A DNA stretch of 11,172 bases from JBKHHU01 sp046539045 (GCA_046539045.1 JBKHHU010000113.1:1-11172); one strand, 5' to 3'; counted from the first letter of the stretch, positions 1-7,584 are shown. Numbers and translations: made by a program. The notes: generated by a model not told the origin, from the sequence alone.

Positions 1-20
1 CGTGGCGCATGTGGTTTGGG

Positions 21-1424
<1,404 letters not shown>

Positions 1425-1488
1425 ACCATCCCTGGCGAAAAAAAAGTTCCATCTGACCCTGCACGGACGTGTGCCCTCACGACTCCTG

Positions 1489-1517
1489 AGTGTACGACTC
1501 CGGGAGGAACTGTTCAA
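1489..1517 (-). promoter_or_regulatory. Probable sigma70 promoter of dnaB
   Basis: On the minus strand TTGAAC (1517..1512) is separated by exactly 17 nt from TACACT (1494..1489); each box matches consensus at four of six positions. Transcription would start near 1482, giving a leader of about 58 nt before the dnaB ATG. The leader holds a run of eight T (1445..1438) just upstream of the ribosome binding site. An 8-bp direct repeat ACGACTCC (plus-strand 1479-1486 and 1494-1501) straddles the -10 box and start site. The promoter call is inferred from sequence; its position between a terminator and dnaB supports it. Confidence 0.5.
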
Positions 1518-1584
1518 GCGTGACCGATCAAGGACTTGTGCTGCATCCATAAGCTCCGGCAGGGCAAGCGACAAGAGCTACGGC

Positions 1585-1608
1585 CATTTGAGGCAAATGT
1601 TTTGTCAA
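1585..1608 (-). promoter_or_regulatory. Palindrome next to a TTGACA box upstream of dnaB
   Basis: A perfect 6-bp inverted repeat CATTTG-cct-CAAATG (1585-1599) lies immediately downstream, in the minus direction, of a consensus -35 hexamer TTGACA (1608..1603). No good -10 box sits 16-18 nt from that hexamer, so it may not be a promoter. The palindrome would be about 100-120 bp upstream of the proposed dnaB start site and could be a protein-binding site. It lies within the 328-bp gene-free gap 1425-1752, which otherwise holds the dnaB promoter and the rplI terminator. Confidence 0.25.
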
Positions 1609-1646
1609 CAGCCCCGACACGCGGGACAACCGGCGGGTTTGGGCGC

Positions 1647-1683
1647 AAAAAAACAAACGCGGCAGGTCAGAGGACCCGCCGCG
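1647..1683 (-). terminator. Intrinsic terminator after rplI
   Basis: Read on the minus strand, positions 1683-1673 and 1668-1658 form an 11-bp GC-rich stem with one G-U pair and a 4-nt loop. It is followed at once by TTTGTTTTTTT (1657..1647). It lies about 70 bp past the rplI stop codon, so it ends the long leftward operon before dnaB. Confidence 0.9.
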
Positions 1684-1752
1684 CTGCATTGGTCTTGTCG
1701 GGTGACGGGCCGGTGACCCGCTACCCGGAGGCGTCCAGTCAGCCGGGGTTGT

Positions 1753-2313
1753 TTATGCTTCCGGTTCCGGCTGTTCGATATCTTCCTGTTCGGTCTGGAT
1801 ATCATCGGCGGCGATGGGTTCTTCGGCGCCCGCGGCTTCTTCACGAAGCGGGATGGGCTGGCCCATATCGTCGACGGCCTGGACGGTGACGATGACATTG
1901 GCCTGGACTTCGTCGTCGAAGCGGACCGGGACATCGTATTTGCCGACCTGCTGGATGTTCTCGGGAATGAGGACGTTGTTCGGCTCGACGTAGGCTTCGA
2001 CCTCGGCCAGCGCGGCGACGATCTGGGCCGGTCCGACGGACCCGTAGAGGTGCCCTTCGGGGTTGGCTCGGGCGGGGATGGTGATCTCCTTGCCCTCGAT
2101 GACGTCGGCCTTGGCCTGCAGTTCCTTGCGGAGCTTTGCCAGTTCCTTCAGGTAGTCTTCTTTTTCCCGTTCCACCTGCCGGATGTTGGCCTCGGTCGGT
2201 TGGATGGCCAGCATTTGGGGCAGGAGGTAGTTTCGTGCGTACCCGGGCTTGACGTCGACGACTTCGCCGATTTTCCCGAGATTCGTTACGTTTCTTCTAA
2301 GCAGGATCTTCAT
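1753..2313 (-). CDS. rplI: 50S ribosomal protein L9 with acidic C-terminal extension
   Basis: L9 binds 23S rRNA at the base of the L1 stalk and helps keep reading frame. The N-terminal domain carries the family signature GKIGEVVDVKPGYARNYLLP (13-32). A charged connecting helix follows (about residues 41-75), then the C-terminal rRNA-binding domain to about residue 150. The protein is 186 aa, against roughly 150 in most bacteria. The extra 35 or so residues (151-186) are rich in E, D, Q, P and A and end in EPEA, so they are probably disordered. The ATG at 2313 has a strong Shine-Dalgarno GAGGA 7 nt upstream. The gene follows rpsR by 33 bp and is the last gene of the operon, ahead of a clear terminator. 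Confidence 0.97.
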   Translation of the reverse strand: MKILLRRNVTNLGKIGEVVDVKPGYARNYLLPQMLAIQPTEANIRQVEREKEDYLKELAKLRKELQAKADVIEGKEITIPARANPEGHLYGSVGPAQIVAALAEVEAYVEPNNVLIPENIQQVGKYDVPVRFDDEVQANVIVTVQAVDDMGQPIPLREEAAGAEEPIAADDIQTEQEDIEQPEPEA

Positions 2314-2346
2314 GCGGATTTCCTCACGTGTTCGAGTCTCGGTAGA

Positions 2347-2601
2347 TTACCCAATGTACGGCAGCAGGGAGAGGAAGCGGGCCCGCTTGACGGCTCGCTT
2401 GACCGAGCGCTGGTGGCGGGCGCAGTTTCCGCTGCGCTTGCGGCTGAAGAGCTTGCCCTGTTGGGTGGTCAGCTTCTGCAGCGTGGGGATGTCCTTGTAG
2501 TCCACTTCCTTGGTCTTGTTCCGGCAGAAGCGGCACTTGGCAGCTTCGCGGAAGCGGCTCTTGCTACGGTGGCGGCCTCGACCTTTTCTTGCTCTTGCCA
2601 T
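2347..2601 (-). CDS. rpsR: 30S ribosomal protein S18, zinc-binding type
   Basis: S18 is a small-subunit protein that pairs with S6 on the central domain of 16S rRNA. The 84-residue product has the typical basic N-terminus, the core PTLQKLTTQQGKLFSRKRSG (39-58), and the ending KRAVKRARFLSLLPY. It keeps C23, C26, C60 and H63, a C-x2-C plus C-x2-H set expected to bind zinc (the C+ form of S18); many bacteria have lost these residues. AGAGG lies about 10 nt before the ATG. It sits between ssb and rplI, in the classic rpsF-ssb-rpsR order, so S6 and S18 are made from one transcript with the single-strand binding protein between them. Confidence 0.97.
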   Translation of the reverse strand: MARARKGRGRHRSKSRFREAAKCRFCRNKTKEVDYKDIPTLQKLTTQQGKLFSRKRSGNCARHQRSVKRAVKRARFLSLLPYIG

Positions 2602-2667
2602 GATCTCTATTCCTCTATTGTTGTCGGTTCAGTTGAATGTTTTGTGTATTGCGTCGCATCCCGAAAG

Positions 2668-3180
2668 CTAGAAGGGGATGTCTTCGTCTTCCTGGTAGGG
2701 CGGCTGGCCGAAATCGTCCGGCTCCTGCTGCGGTCCGCCCATGGGCGGGGCCTGCTGGCCTCCCTGGCCGCCACCGGACTGATAGCCCTGCGACTGGCCC
2801 TGGTTCTGTTGCTGATAGCCACCTCCACCACTGCGGGACTGGCCGCCACCGCCACCGCTGTCGAGGAACTGGAAGTTCTCGATCGTCACGCGGTGTTTGC
2901 TGCGGCGCGAGCCGTCCTGGGCCTGCCAGGTATCGAAATCCAGGCGTCCTTCCACCATCAGCTGCCGGCCCTTGGACATGTACTGGTTGATGATCTCCGC
3001 GGGCTTGCCGAACGCGCGGCAGTCGATGAAGCAGGTGTCTTCACGCCGCTCGCCGTTGACGGTATAGCGCCGGTTGACGGCCAGGCCAATCTCGACTACC
3101 GGTGTCTGCGACGGCAGGTACGACAACTGCGGGTCGCGGGTGAGATTGCCGATCAGGATGACCTTGTTAAAGTTCGCCAT
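2668..3180 (-). CDS. ssb: Single-stranded DNA-binding protein
   Basis: SSB coats single-stranded DNA in replication and repair and recruits partner proteins. The 170-aa product starts with the OB fold (about residues 1-107: NKVILIGNLTRDPQL near the start, FGKPAEIINQYMSKG at 58-72, VEGRLDFDTW at 76-85). A flexible linker made almost only of G, Q, S, Y and P follows (about 109-160). It ends in DEDIPF, the acidic tip that binds partner proteins. ATG at 3180 has GGGAG 7 nt upstream. It lies between rpsF (90-bp gap) and rpsR (66-bp gap), as in many bacteria, and dnaB is two genes further on. Confidence 0.98.
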   Translation of the reverse strand: MANFNKVILIGNLTRDPQLSYLPSQTPVVEIGLAVNRRYTVNGERREDTCFIDCRAFGKPAEIINQYMSKGRQLMVEGRLDFDTWQAQDGSRRSKHRVTIENFQFLDSGGGGGQSRSGGGGYQQQNQGQSQGYQSGGGQGGQQAPPMGGPQQEPDDFGQPPYQEDEDIPF

Positions 3181-3270
3181 GGATAGACTCCCTGGGTTCG
3201 GGGCCCAAAGCCGGAGGTGCCGACGGACGCGTCACGAATCAGCGCCGTTCGGTCCCGGCTGGGTCCGGTT

Positions 3271-3855
3271 TCACTCGGCTTTCTGCTCTTCAGCGGACTC
3301 TTCGGCCTTGTCTTCGGATTTCTCGGAATCGTCCGTGGGTTCTTCCTTGGACTCTTCTTCCTTCTTGTCCTCTTCAGGCTTTTCGCCCTCGTCGGACTTG
3401 TCCTCTTCCTTGGCCTCGGGTTTCTTCTCTTCCGGCTTCTCTTCCGACTTTGCTTCTTCGGACTTCTTGCTCTGGTCCTTCTCTTCCTCGGAACTGCCGG
3501 ATTCTTCGTCACTGCTCTTTGCTGCGAGGGCGGGGGTGTCGGCGTTGATCATCTCGTCGGTCAGGTCGTCGACCTTGAGGATGAGCACGCGGAGGACCTT
3601 TTCGTCGAGTTGGACGTCACGTTCGATGTCCTTGACCTTTTCGGGGTCGGCCTTGAAGTAGGTCAGGACGTACAGGCCGCGACGCCGGCCCTTGATTTCG
3701 TAGGCAAGCTTCCGCTCATCCCACGGCTTCAGCGACACGACTTCGGCGTCGCTGCGAGCCAGCACGTTGCGGACCGGGGCGACGGCTTCGTCCGCGTTGG
3801 GATTGCCCGCATCCAGCAGGAACATGCCTTCGTAGGTTCTGGTAATCTCGCTCAT
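3271..3855 (-). CDS. rpsF: 30S ribosomal protein S6 with long E/K/S-rich tail
   Basis: S6 binds 16S rRNA together with S18. Residues 1 to about 105 form the S6 fold, with TRTYEGMFLLD (5-15), WDERKLAYEIKGRRRGLYVLTYF (46-67) and the last strand VLRVLILKVDDLT (87-99). Residues 113-194 are an added low-complexity tail of 82 residues built only from E, K, S, D, P, A, G, Q and T, with no aromatic and no large hydrophobic residue. The protein is therefore 194 aa, against about 95-135 in most bacteria. The tail is in frame, ends at a proper stop, and needs no frameshift. The ATG at 3855 has only a weak purine stretch upstream (GGAAAA, about 9 nt away). First gene of the rpsF-ssb-rpsR-rplI block; pth precedes it by 56 bp. 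Confidence 0.96.
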   Translation of the reverse strand: MSEITRTYEGMFLLDAGNPNADEAVAPVRNVLARSDAEVVSLKPWDERKLAYEIKGRRRGLYVLTYFKADPEKVKDIERDVQLDEKVLRVLILKVDDLTDEMINADTPALAAKSSDEESGSSEEEKDQSKKSEEAKSEEKPEEKKPEAKEEDKSDEGEKPEEDKKEEESKEEPTDDSEKSEDKAEESAEEQKAE

Positions 3856-3911
3856 TTGCCGTTTTCCGTTTCTGCTAATTCAGCGCCCTTGGCTCAAGCC
3901 GACCACCACGG

Positions 3912-4562
3912 TCAGCTTCCGGGCTTGCGATTGTACTTTTCCATAGCTTTCTGAATGCCGCGGAAGACCCAATCTTCCGCCGCGTCGGCAGCGTCCTGAA
4001 TGGACACCCCGACCTCCTCTTTCTCGTCCGAGGAGAATCGTCCCAGGACATAGGCTTTCGGATCCCACCCCGGGGGGCAGGCCCCTATGCCGACCCGCAG
4101 ACGGGGCACGTCGCGGGTGCCCAGACAGCGGATCACGTCATCCAGACCGTTGTGCCCTCCGGCAGAACCGCCGGCCCGGAGGCGAATGCGGTCGATCGGA
4201 AGGGCCATGTCGTCCATCACGATCAGCACGTCTTCCGGCTGGAGCTTGTAGAAATCCAGCGCCTGCCGGACGCTCTGGCCCGATCGGTTCATGAACGTCA
4301 GCGGTTTCAGAAGCATCGTGCGGATGCTCTGGCCGTCGGGGCTCTGCAGCCGGCCGTCGACGAACAGGCCGTCGAAGGCGCTTCTGCCCTTGCCCCAACC
4401 CCAGCGATCGTGAAGGCAGTCCAGCACAAGCCAGCCGACGTTGTGGCGGGTCATTTCGTACTTCCTGCCCGGGTTTCCCAACCCGACGATAAGCTTCGAT
4501 CTTTCGCTGGTATCCTGCACGATGCGGTAACGGTCCGATGTTCGGTTGTTCGTATCTCGCAC
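3912..4562 (-). CDS. pth: Peptidyl-tRNA hydrolase
   Basis: Pth cleaves peptidyl-tRNAs that fall off the ribosome and so recycles tRNA. Motifs of the bacterial family are complete: LIVGLGNPG (24-32, with N30), TRHNVGW with catalytic H40, TFMNRSG with N92, the acidic D117 in VMDDMALP, and GGHNGL with N138. The start is a GTG at 4562 (216 aa). A second in-frame GTG at 4520 would leave 8 residues before KLIVGLGN, closer to the usual family N-terminus. The upstream GTG has the better ribosome-binding sequence (GGGAAG), the downstream one only a weak CGGA. The gene follows rplY by 57 bp, the same pairing as ctc-pth in Bacillus. Confidence 0.96.
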   Translation of the reverse strand: MRDTNNRTSDRYRIVQDTSERSKLIVGLGNPGRKYEMTRHNVGWLVLDCLHDRWGWGKGRSAFDGLFVDGRLQSPDGQSIRTMLLKPLTFMNRSGQSVRQALDFYKLQPEDVLIVMDDMALPIDRIRLRAGGSAGGHNGLDDVIRCLGTRDVPRLRVGIGACPPGWDPKAYVLGRFSSDEKEEVGVSIQDAADAAEDWVFRGIQKAMEKYNRKPGS

Positions 4563-4619
4563 CGGGTTCTTCCCGGTCCTGGCGACGGGGCTTCAGCGCC
4601 CGGTGCGTAAAGAAAGCGG

Positions 4620-5261
4620 TCAGTCCTGAGGTTCTTCTTCGCCCTCTTCGCCTTCTTCCGGTTTCTCGCCGATGACTTCCGGTTCGGTCATTTCCAGACC
4701 GGCTTCTTCCTCGGTCTCTTCCTCGACCTCTTCGACGTACGTCACGGAGGCGATGGTCGTTTCCGGGTCGTCCAGCAGCGTTACGCCCTTGGGCAGCTTC
4801 AGATCGCCCATGTTCATCACGTCGCCGGTGACCATTCCGCTCACGTTGGCGGTGACGTTATCGGGGATGTCGCGGACGGCACATTCGACATTGATGCTCT
4901 CGAACGGCTGGCTCAGCACGCCGTCCGGGCTCTCGATGTGCCCCTTGAGGATGACCGGGACCGCCACCTGGACGATCTCGTTCAGGTCCACGCGGGTCAG
5001 GTCCACGTGCAGGATGTCCTGACCGAAGGTGTCCCACTGGACTTCCTTGATCAGCACGTTCTGCTCCTTGCCTTCCACGTCCAGGTCCAGTACGCGCTCA
5101 CCGTGCTGCAGCGCCAGCTCGACCTCGTGCGTGTGGAGCGTAACCGCCTGGGAACCTTCGCCGTGGCCGTAGATGATCCCGGGGATCAGGCCCTCTGCCC
5201 GCAGTCGACGCATGTTCTTTGAGCCGGTTGCGGTTCGATTGGTTACTTTCAGCATTGCCAT
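4620..5261 (-). CDS. rplY: 50S ribosomal protein L25, CTC/TL5 family
   Basis: L25 of the long CTC type binds 5S rRNA; in some bacteria it is a general stress protein. Residues 3-95 are the 5S-binding domain (NRTATGSKNMRRLRAEGLIP at 8-27, then IIYGHGE; VQWDTFGQDILHVDL at 74-88). Residues 96 to about 175 form the all-beta TL5-type C-terminal domain. Residues 176-213 are a strongly acidic tail rich in E with some G and P, longer than usual. I chose the first ATG (5261), with GGGAG 9-10 nt upstream; the ATG two codons later would sit too far from that site. It follows prs by a 105-bp gap with short GC-rich hairpins but no clear terminator, so co-transcription with prs is likely. Confidence 0.95.
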   Translation of the reverse strand: MAMLKVTNRTATGSKNMRRLRAEGLIPGIIYGHGEGSQAVTLHTHEVELALQHGERVLDLDVEGKEQNVLIKEVQWDTFGQDILHVDLTRVDLNEIVQVAVPVILKGHIESPDGVLSQPFESINVECAVRDIPDNVTANVSGMVTGDVMNMGDLKLPKGVTLLDDPETTIASVTYVEEVEEETEEEAGLEMTEPEVIGEKPEEGEEGEEEPQD

Positions 5262-5366
5262 CTGTTGTTTCTCCCAACTTCATTTGCCGTATCCACTTCG
5301 CCCGCGGCGACCGCGTGGAACGGACCTTCGTATATCCGGACCGGGCCGGCCTGCGGCCCACCCGGG

Positions 5367-6323
5367 TTACCTGCCATTTTCAATGACGAACAGGCTGCTG
5401 ACCGATTCGTCGTTGTGAATCCGGTGAATCGCTTCGCCCATCAGGGCGGCCACCGACAACACCTTCAGCTTGCCGATCGCGTCGATCTTCTCCTGCGAGA
5501 CCGGGATACTGTCGGTCACCACGATTTCGTCGATCGGCGCGTCATGGATGCGTTCGACGGCAGGGCCGCACAACACCGCGTGCGTCGCACCCACCAGCAC
5601 CCGCTTGGCGCCCTGTTCCTTGCACAGTTTCGCTGCCGAGCAGACCGTGCCCGCGGTGGAGATCATGTCGTCCATCATCAGCACCGTCTTGCCCTCGACA
5701 TTACCGATCATCCGCCCGACCTCGATGTCGCTGCCGCTGACGCGACGCTTGTCGATGATCGCCAACTCCGCGTCGAGCCGGTGGGCATACACGCGGGCCC
5801 GCTTGACGTTGCCCACGTCCGGGCTGACCAGCACCAGATCCTCCAGGTTCAGCGAGGAGTAGTAGCGACTCAGCACCGGCTCTGCCAGCAGGTTGTCCAC
5901 CGGCAGGTCGAAAAAGCCCTGAATCTGGGCGGCGTGCAGGTCCATCGTCAGCACGCGGTCGGCCCCGGCTGTGGCGATCAGGTTCGCCGCCAGCTTGGCC
6001 GTGATCGGCACGCGTCCTTCGTCCTTGCGGTCCTGCCGGGCGTACCCGAAGTAGGGCAGTACCGTCGTGATCCGCTCTGCCGAAGCGCGCCGGGCACAAT
6101 CGATGAAGATCAGCAGCTCCATCAGGTTGTCGTTGACCGGCGTATGCGTCGGCTGGATGATGAACACGTCGCGTCCGCGAACGTCATCTTCCAGCTTGAC
6201 CTGGATCTCACCGTCGGGGAAGGGCAAGACCTTCACCGCACCCAGCGGCGTGCCGAGATAATCGCTGATACGCCGTGCCAGTTGCGGATTGGCCCGGCCG
6301 GCGAAAATCTTCAGGTTGCTCAT
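5367..6323 (-). CDS. prs: Ribose-phosphate pyrophosphokinase (PRPP synthase)
   Basis: The enzyme makes PRPP from ribose-5-phosphate and ATP for purine, pyrimidine, histidine, tryptophan and NAD synthesis. Length (318 aa) is typical of class I. Visible motifs are the N-terminal KIFAGRANPQLA, FPDGEIQVKL (35-44), the ATP-contacting YARQDRK (R96, Q97), the cation site MDLHAAQIQGFFD (H130), DKRR (191-194) and the PRPP-binding loop MDDMISTAGT (217-226). The ATG overlaps the stop codon of the preceding GlmU-like gene (ATGA, 6320-6323). AGGAG sits 7 nt upstream inside that gene, so the two are translationally coupled. This is the conserved glmU-prs-rplY-pth order of Firmicutes and others. Confidence 0.98.
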   Translation of the reverse strand: MSNLKIFAGRANPQLARRISDYLGTPLGAVKVLPFPDGEIQVKLEDDVRGRDVFIIQPTHTPVNDNLMELLIFIDCARRASAERITTVLPYFGYARQDRKDEGRVPITAKLAANLIATAGADRVLTMDLHAAQIQGFFDLPVDNLLAEPVLSRYYSSLNLEDLVLVSPDVGNVKRARVYAHRLDAELAIIDKRRVSGSDIEVGRMIGNVEGKTVLMMDDMISTAGTVCSAAKLCKEQGAKRVLVGATHAVLCGPAVERIHDAPIDEIVVTDSIPVSQEKIDAIGKLKVLSVAALMGEAIHRIHNDESVSSLFVIENGR

Positions 6324-7078
6324 TCGGCACTCTCCTGGGCCAGCCTGCCGGCCATGATGTCATTCACTTCGGCCAGCTGCTGCTTGTCGTTGATGCTCAG
6401 CACGTCTTGCGGCGGCACTGCCGGAACGGCGGCGAGTTTCATTCCCGCCTCCCGCATCAGCCCGAGTACGTCGGTGAGGTAGTACTCGCCCTTGGCGTTG
6501 TCGTTGCTCAGGCGGGGCAGCATTTCGCGGAGGTCGGCCGCGTCGAAGCAGTAAATCGACACGTTGACTTCCTTGATCGCCCGCTGGGTGTCGTCGGCAT
6601 CGACGTATTCGATGATGCCCTTGAGCTGCCCGTTCTCATCGCGGACGATCCTGCCGTACTGGGCGGGCTGGTCCAGGATGCAGGTGGCCAGCGTGCAGGA
6701 GGCGCCTTGTTTCTCGTGGGTGTCCATGACTTCCTTCAGCGTCTCGCCGCGGACCAGCGGGCCGTCGCCGGCGACGACGATGACCGGACCTTCGAGCTTC
6801 TCCAGCTCATCGGAGCAGACCATCACGGCGTGTCCGGTCCCGAGCTGCTCGGTCTGCTCGACCCAGGCGATGTCGTCGCTGTCGTCGGCGAAAGTCTCGC
6901 GGACCAGCTCGGCCTTGTGTCCGATCACGCCGATGATCCGGTCGCACCCGGCCTTGCGGCAGGCGTCGAAGACCCAGGCGACCATCGGGCGGTCGCAGAT
7001 CTCGTGCAGCACCTTGGGCAGATCGGACTTCATCCGAGTGCCTTTGCCTGCGGCCAGTACGATCGCTGTTCTGCTCAT
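6320..7078 (-). CDS. GlmU-like UTP:GlcNAc-1-P uridylyltransferase domain protein
   Basis: By family, this should transfer UMP from UTP to N-acetylglucosamine-1-phosphate, the last step to UDP-GlcNAc for the cell wall and glycans. The 252 residues match the N-terminal half of GlmU: LAAGKGTRMKSDLPKVLH (8-25), EQLGTGHAV (77-85), GDGPLV with metal ligand D105, YGRIVRDENG (141-150), IIEYVD with E157, EVNVSIYCF with N172, KGEYYLTD (196-203) and LSIND with the second metal ligand N230. The left-handed beta-helix acetyltransferase half (about 200 residues in full GlmU) is absent. The frame ends cleanly in the ATGA overlap with prs, so this looks like a natural short form, not a frameshift. The ATG at 7078 has GGGA 6 nt upstream. 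Because the usual bifunctional enzyme is not present, I leave the symbol blank. Confidence 0.9.
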   Translation of the reverse strand: MSRTAIVLAAGKGTRMKSDLPKVLHEICDRPMVAWVFDACRKAGCDRIIGVIGHKAELVRETFADDSDDIAWVEQTEQLGTGHAVMVCSDELEKLEGPVIVVAGDGPLVRGETLKEVMDTHEKQGASCTLATCILDQPAQYGRIVRDENGQLKGIIEYVDADDTQRAIKEVNVSIYCFDAADLREMLPRLSNDNAKGEYYLTDVLGLMREAGMKLAAVPAVPPQDVLSINDKQQLAEVNDIMAGRLAQESAE

Positions 7079-7139
7079 GTCGATCCCGTCGAAAAAAGTA
7101 TTCGCCCACAGCGGGCGGCGACCCATCGGTGGTAATACG

Positions 7140-7211
7140 CTACCCGGCCAGGACTCGAACCTGGAACGGGAGGACCAAAACCTCCTGTGTTGCCAATTAC
7201 ACCACCGGGTA
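7140..7211 (-). tRNA. tRNA-Gln (anticodon UUG)
   Basis: The 72-nt cloverleaf folds without mismatches. It has a 7-bp acceptor stem TACCCGG/CCGGGTA, a D arm GTGT/ACAC with loop AATTGGCA, an anticodon stem GGAGG/CCTCC with loop TTTTGGT giving UUG, a 4-nt variable loop, a T arm CCAGG/CCTGG with TTCGAGT, and discriminator G. The first pair is U1-A72, as in other glutamine tRNAs. The 3' CCA is not encoded. The gene lies 61 bp before the GlmU-like gene on the same strand and downstream of a strong promoter, so it is probably cut from the operon transcript. Confidence 0.96.
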
Positions 7212-7228
7212 GAATAGGTTCGTTTGAC

Positions 7229-7379
7229 CGTTTGCCCTGCTACTGGAGACGTCGGTTCCGTGGCAAACGAGTTCAGGTGTTGCGGCCGGGGGATCCGCTC
7301 TGGAGCTTCGAACAAGCGGCCGCAACCTGGCTTGCCCGCTCCCCGCGTGGGGGACGCTCCATTTGAGCGGGGACGTCTC
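7229..7379 (-). promoter_or_regulatory. Structured leader RNA ahead of tRNA-Gln (candidate regulatory or small RNA)
   Basis: Between the strong promoter and the tRNA lie about 180 nt with no convincing gene but with nested complementary segments. Stem A is GAGACGTC pairing 7372-7379 with 7246-7253 (8 bp). Stem B is 7 bp (7335-7341 with 7365-7371) and encloses a small GCGT/ACGC hairpin. Stem C is 10 bp (7279-7288 with 7317-7326), extended by CAGG/CCTG across a bulge. Stem D is 8 bp (7229-7236 with 7262-7269). Stem D's loop contains one strand of stem A, so A and D would form a pseudoknot or exclude each other. There is no T-tract, so it is not a plain terminator. I match it to no known riboswitch, SRP RNA or 6S RNA. 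Pairing was found by eye and no folding energy was computed. Confidence 0.45.
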
Positions 7380-7395
7380 ACTAATCGAACGAGGG

Positions 7396-7424
7396 ATTGT
7401 ACTGCCGGGTTTCGGGGGTGTCAA
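7396..7424 (-). promoter_or_regulatory. Strong sigma70 promoter of the tRNA-Gln/glmU/prs operon
   Basis: On the minus strand a perfect TTGACA (7424..7419) is followed by a 17-nt spacer and TACAAT (7401..7396), eleven of twelve consensus bases at ideal spacing. Transcription would begin near 7389. A promoter this strong fits a tRNA and ribosomal-protein operon. It is the only clear promoter I see upstream of tRNA-Gln, the GlmU-like gene and prs. Confidence 0.88.
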
Positions 7425-7474
7425 CGCGTTTTTTTGCTCTGGAGAACGCGCGAACGCGCCGGCGCACAAAGCGA

Positions 7475-7501
7475 CCGCCGGATGCATGCGACATCCGACG
7501 G
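7475..7501 (-). terminator. Possible hairpin terminator beyond the small lipoprotein gene
   Basis: The arms CCGcCGGATG (7475-7484) and CATCCGaCGG (7492-7501) form a stem of nine pairs with one mismatch and a 7-nt loop. On the minus strand it is followed by GTCGCTTTGT, only a short T stretch. It lies about 95 bp past the stop codon of the lipoprotein gene and about 50 bp upstream of the tRNA-Gln operon promoter, where a terminator would insulate the operon. The weak T-tract keeps confidence low. Confidence 0.35.
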
Positions 7502-7584
7502 CCTCTTTGCAGTGTATCCGAACAAGACAGGGTGAGCGTTCTGGTATACGGCGAGCAATCCCTGTCGTGTCGGGCAAGTAAATC

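Noticed and set aside
1438..1445. Run of eight T in the dnaB leader as a terminator or attenuator
   Set aside because: No adequate hairpin lies directly before it; the nearest short stem is only about 4 bp and over 10 nt away.
2050..3186. 378-codon plus-strand frame across rplI, rpsR and ssb
   Set aside because: It spans three well-identified genes on the other strand; low-complexity A/L/V-rich product, typical of a GC-rich shadow frame.
3074..3954. Plus-strand frames opposite rpsF that look like multi-span hydrophobic or serine-rich proteins
   Set aside because: The hydrophobic or serine runs are simply the complement of the E/K/S-rich S6 tail.
5265..6482. 405-codon plus-strand frame opposite prs
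   Set aside because: Antisense to prs with complete PRPP synthase motifs; no family resemblance.
7079..7381. N-terminal extension of the GlmU-like frame up to 7381
   Set aside because: The extension would translate straight through the tRNA-Gln gene; the family N-terminus MSRTAIVLAAGKG begins at 7078 with a suitable ribosome binding site.
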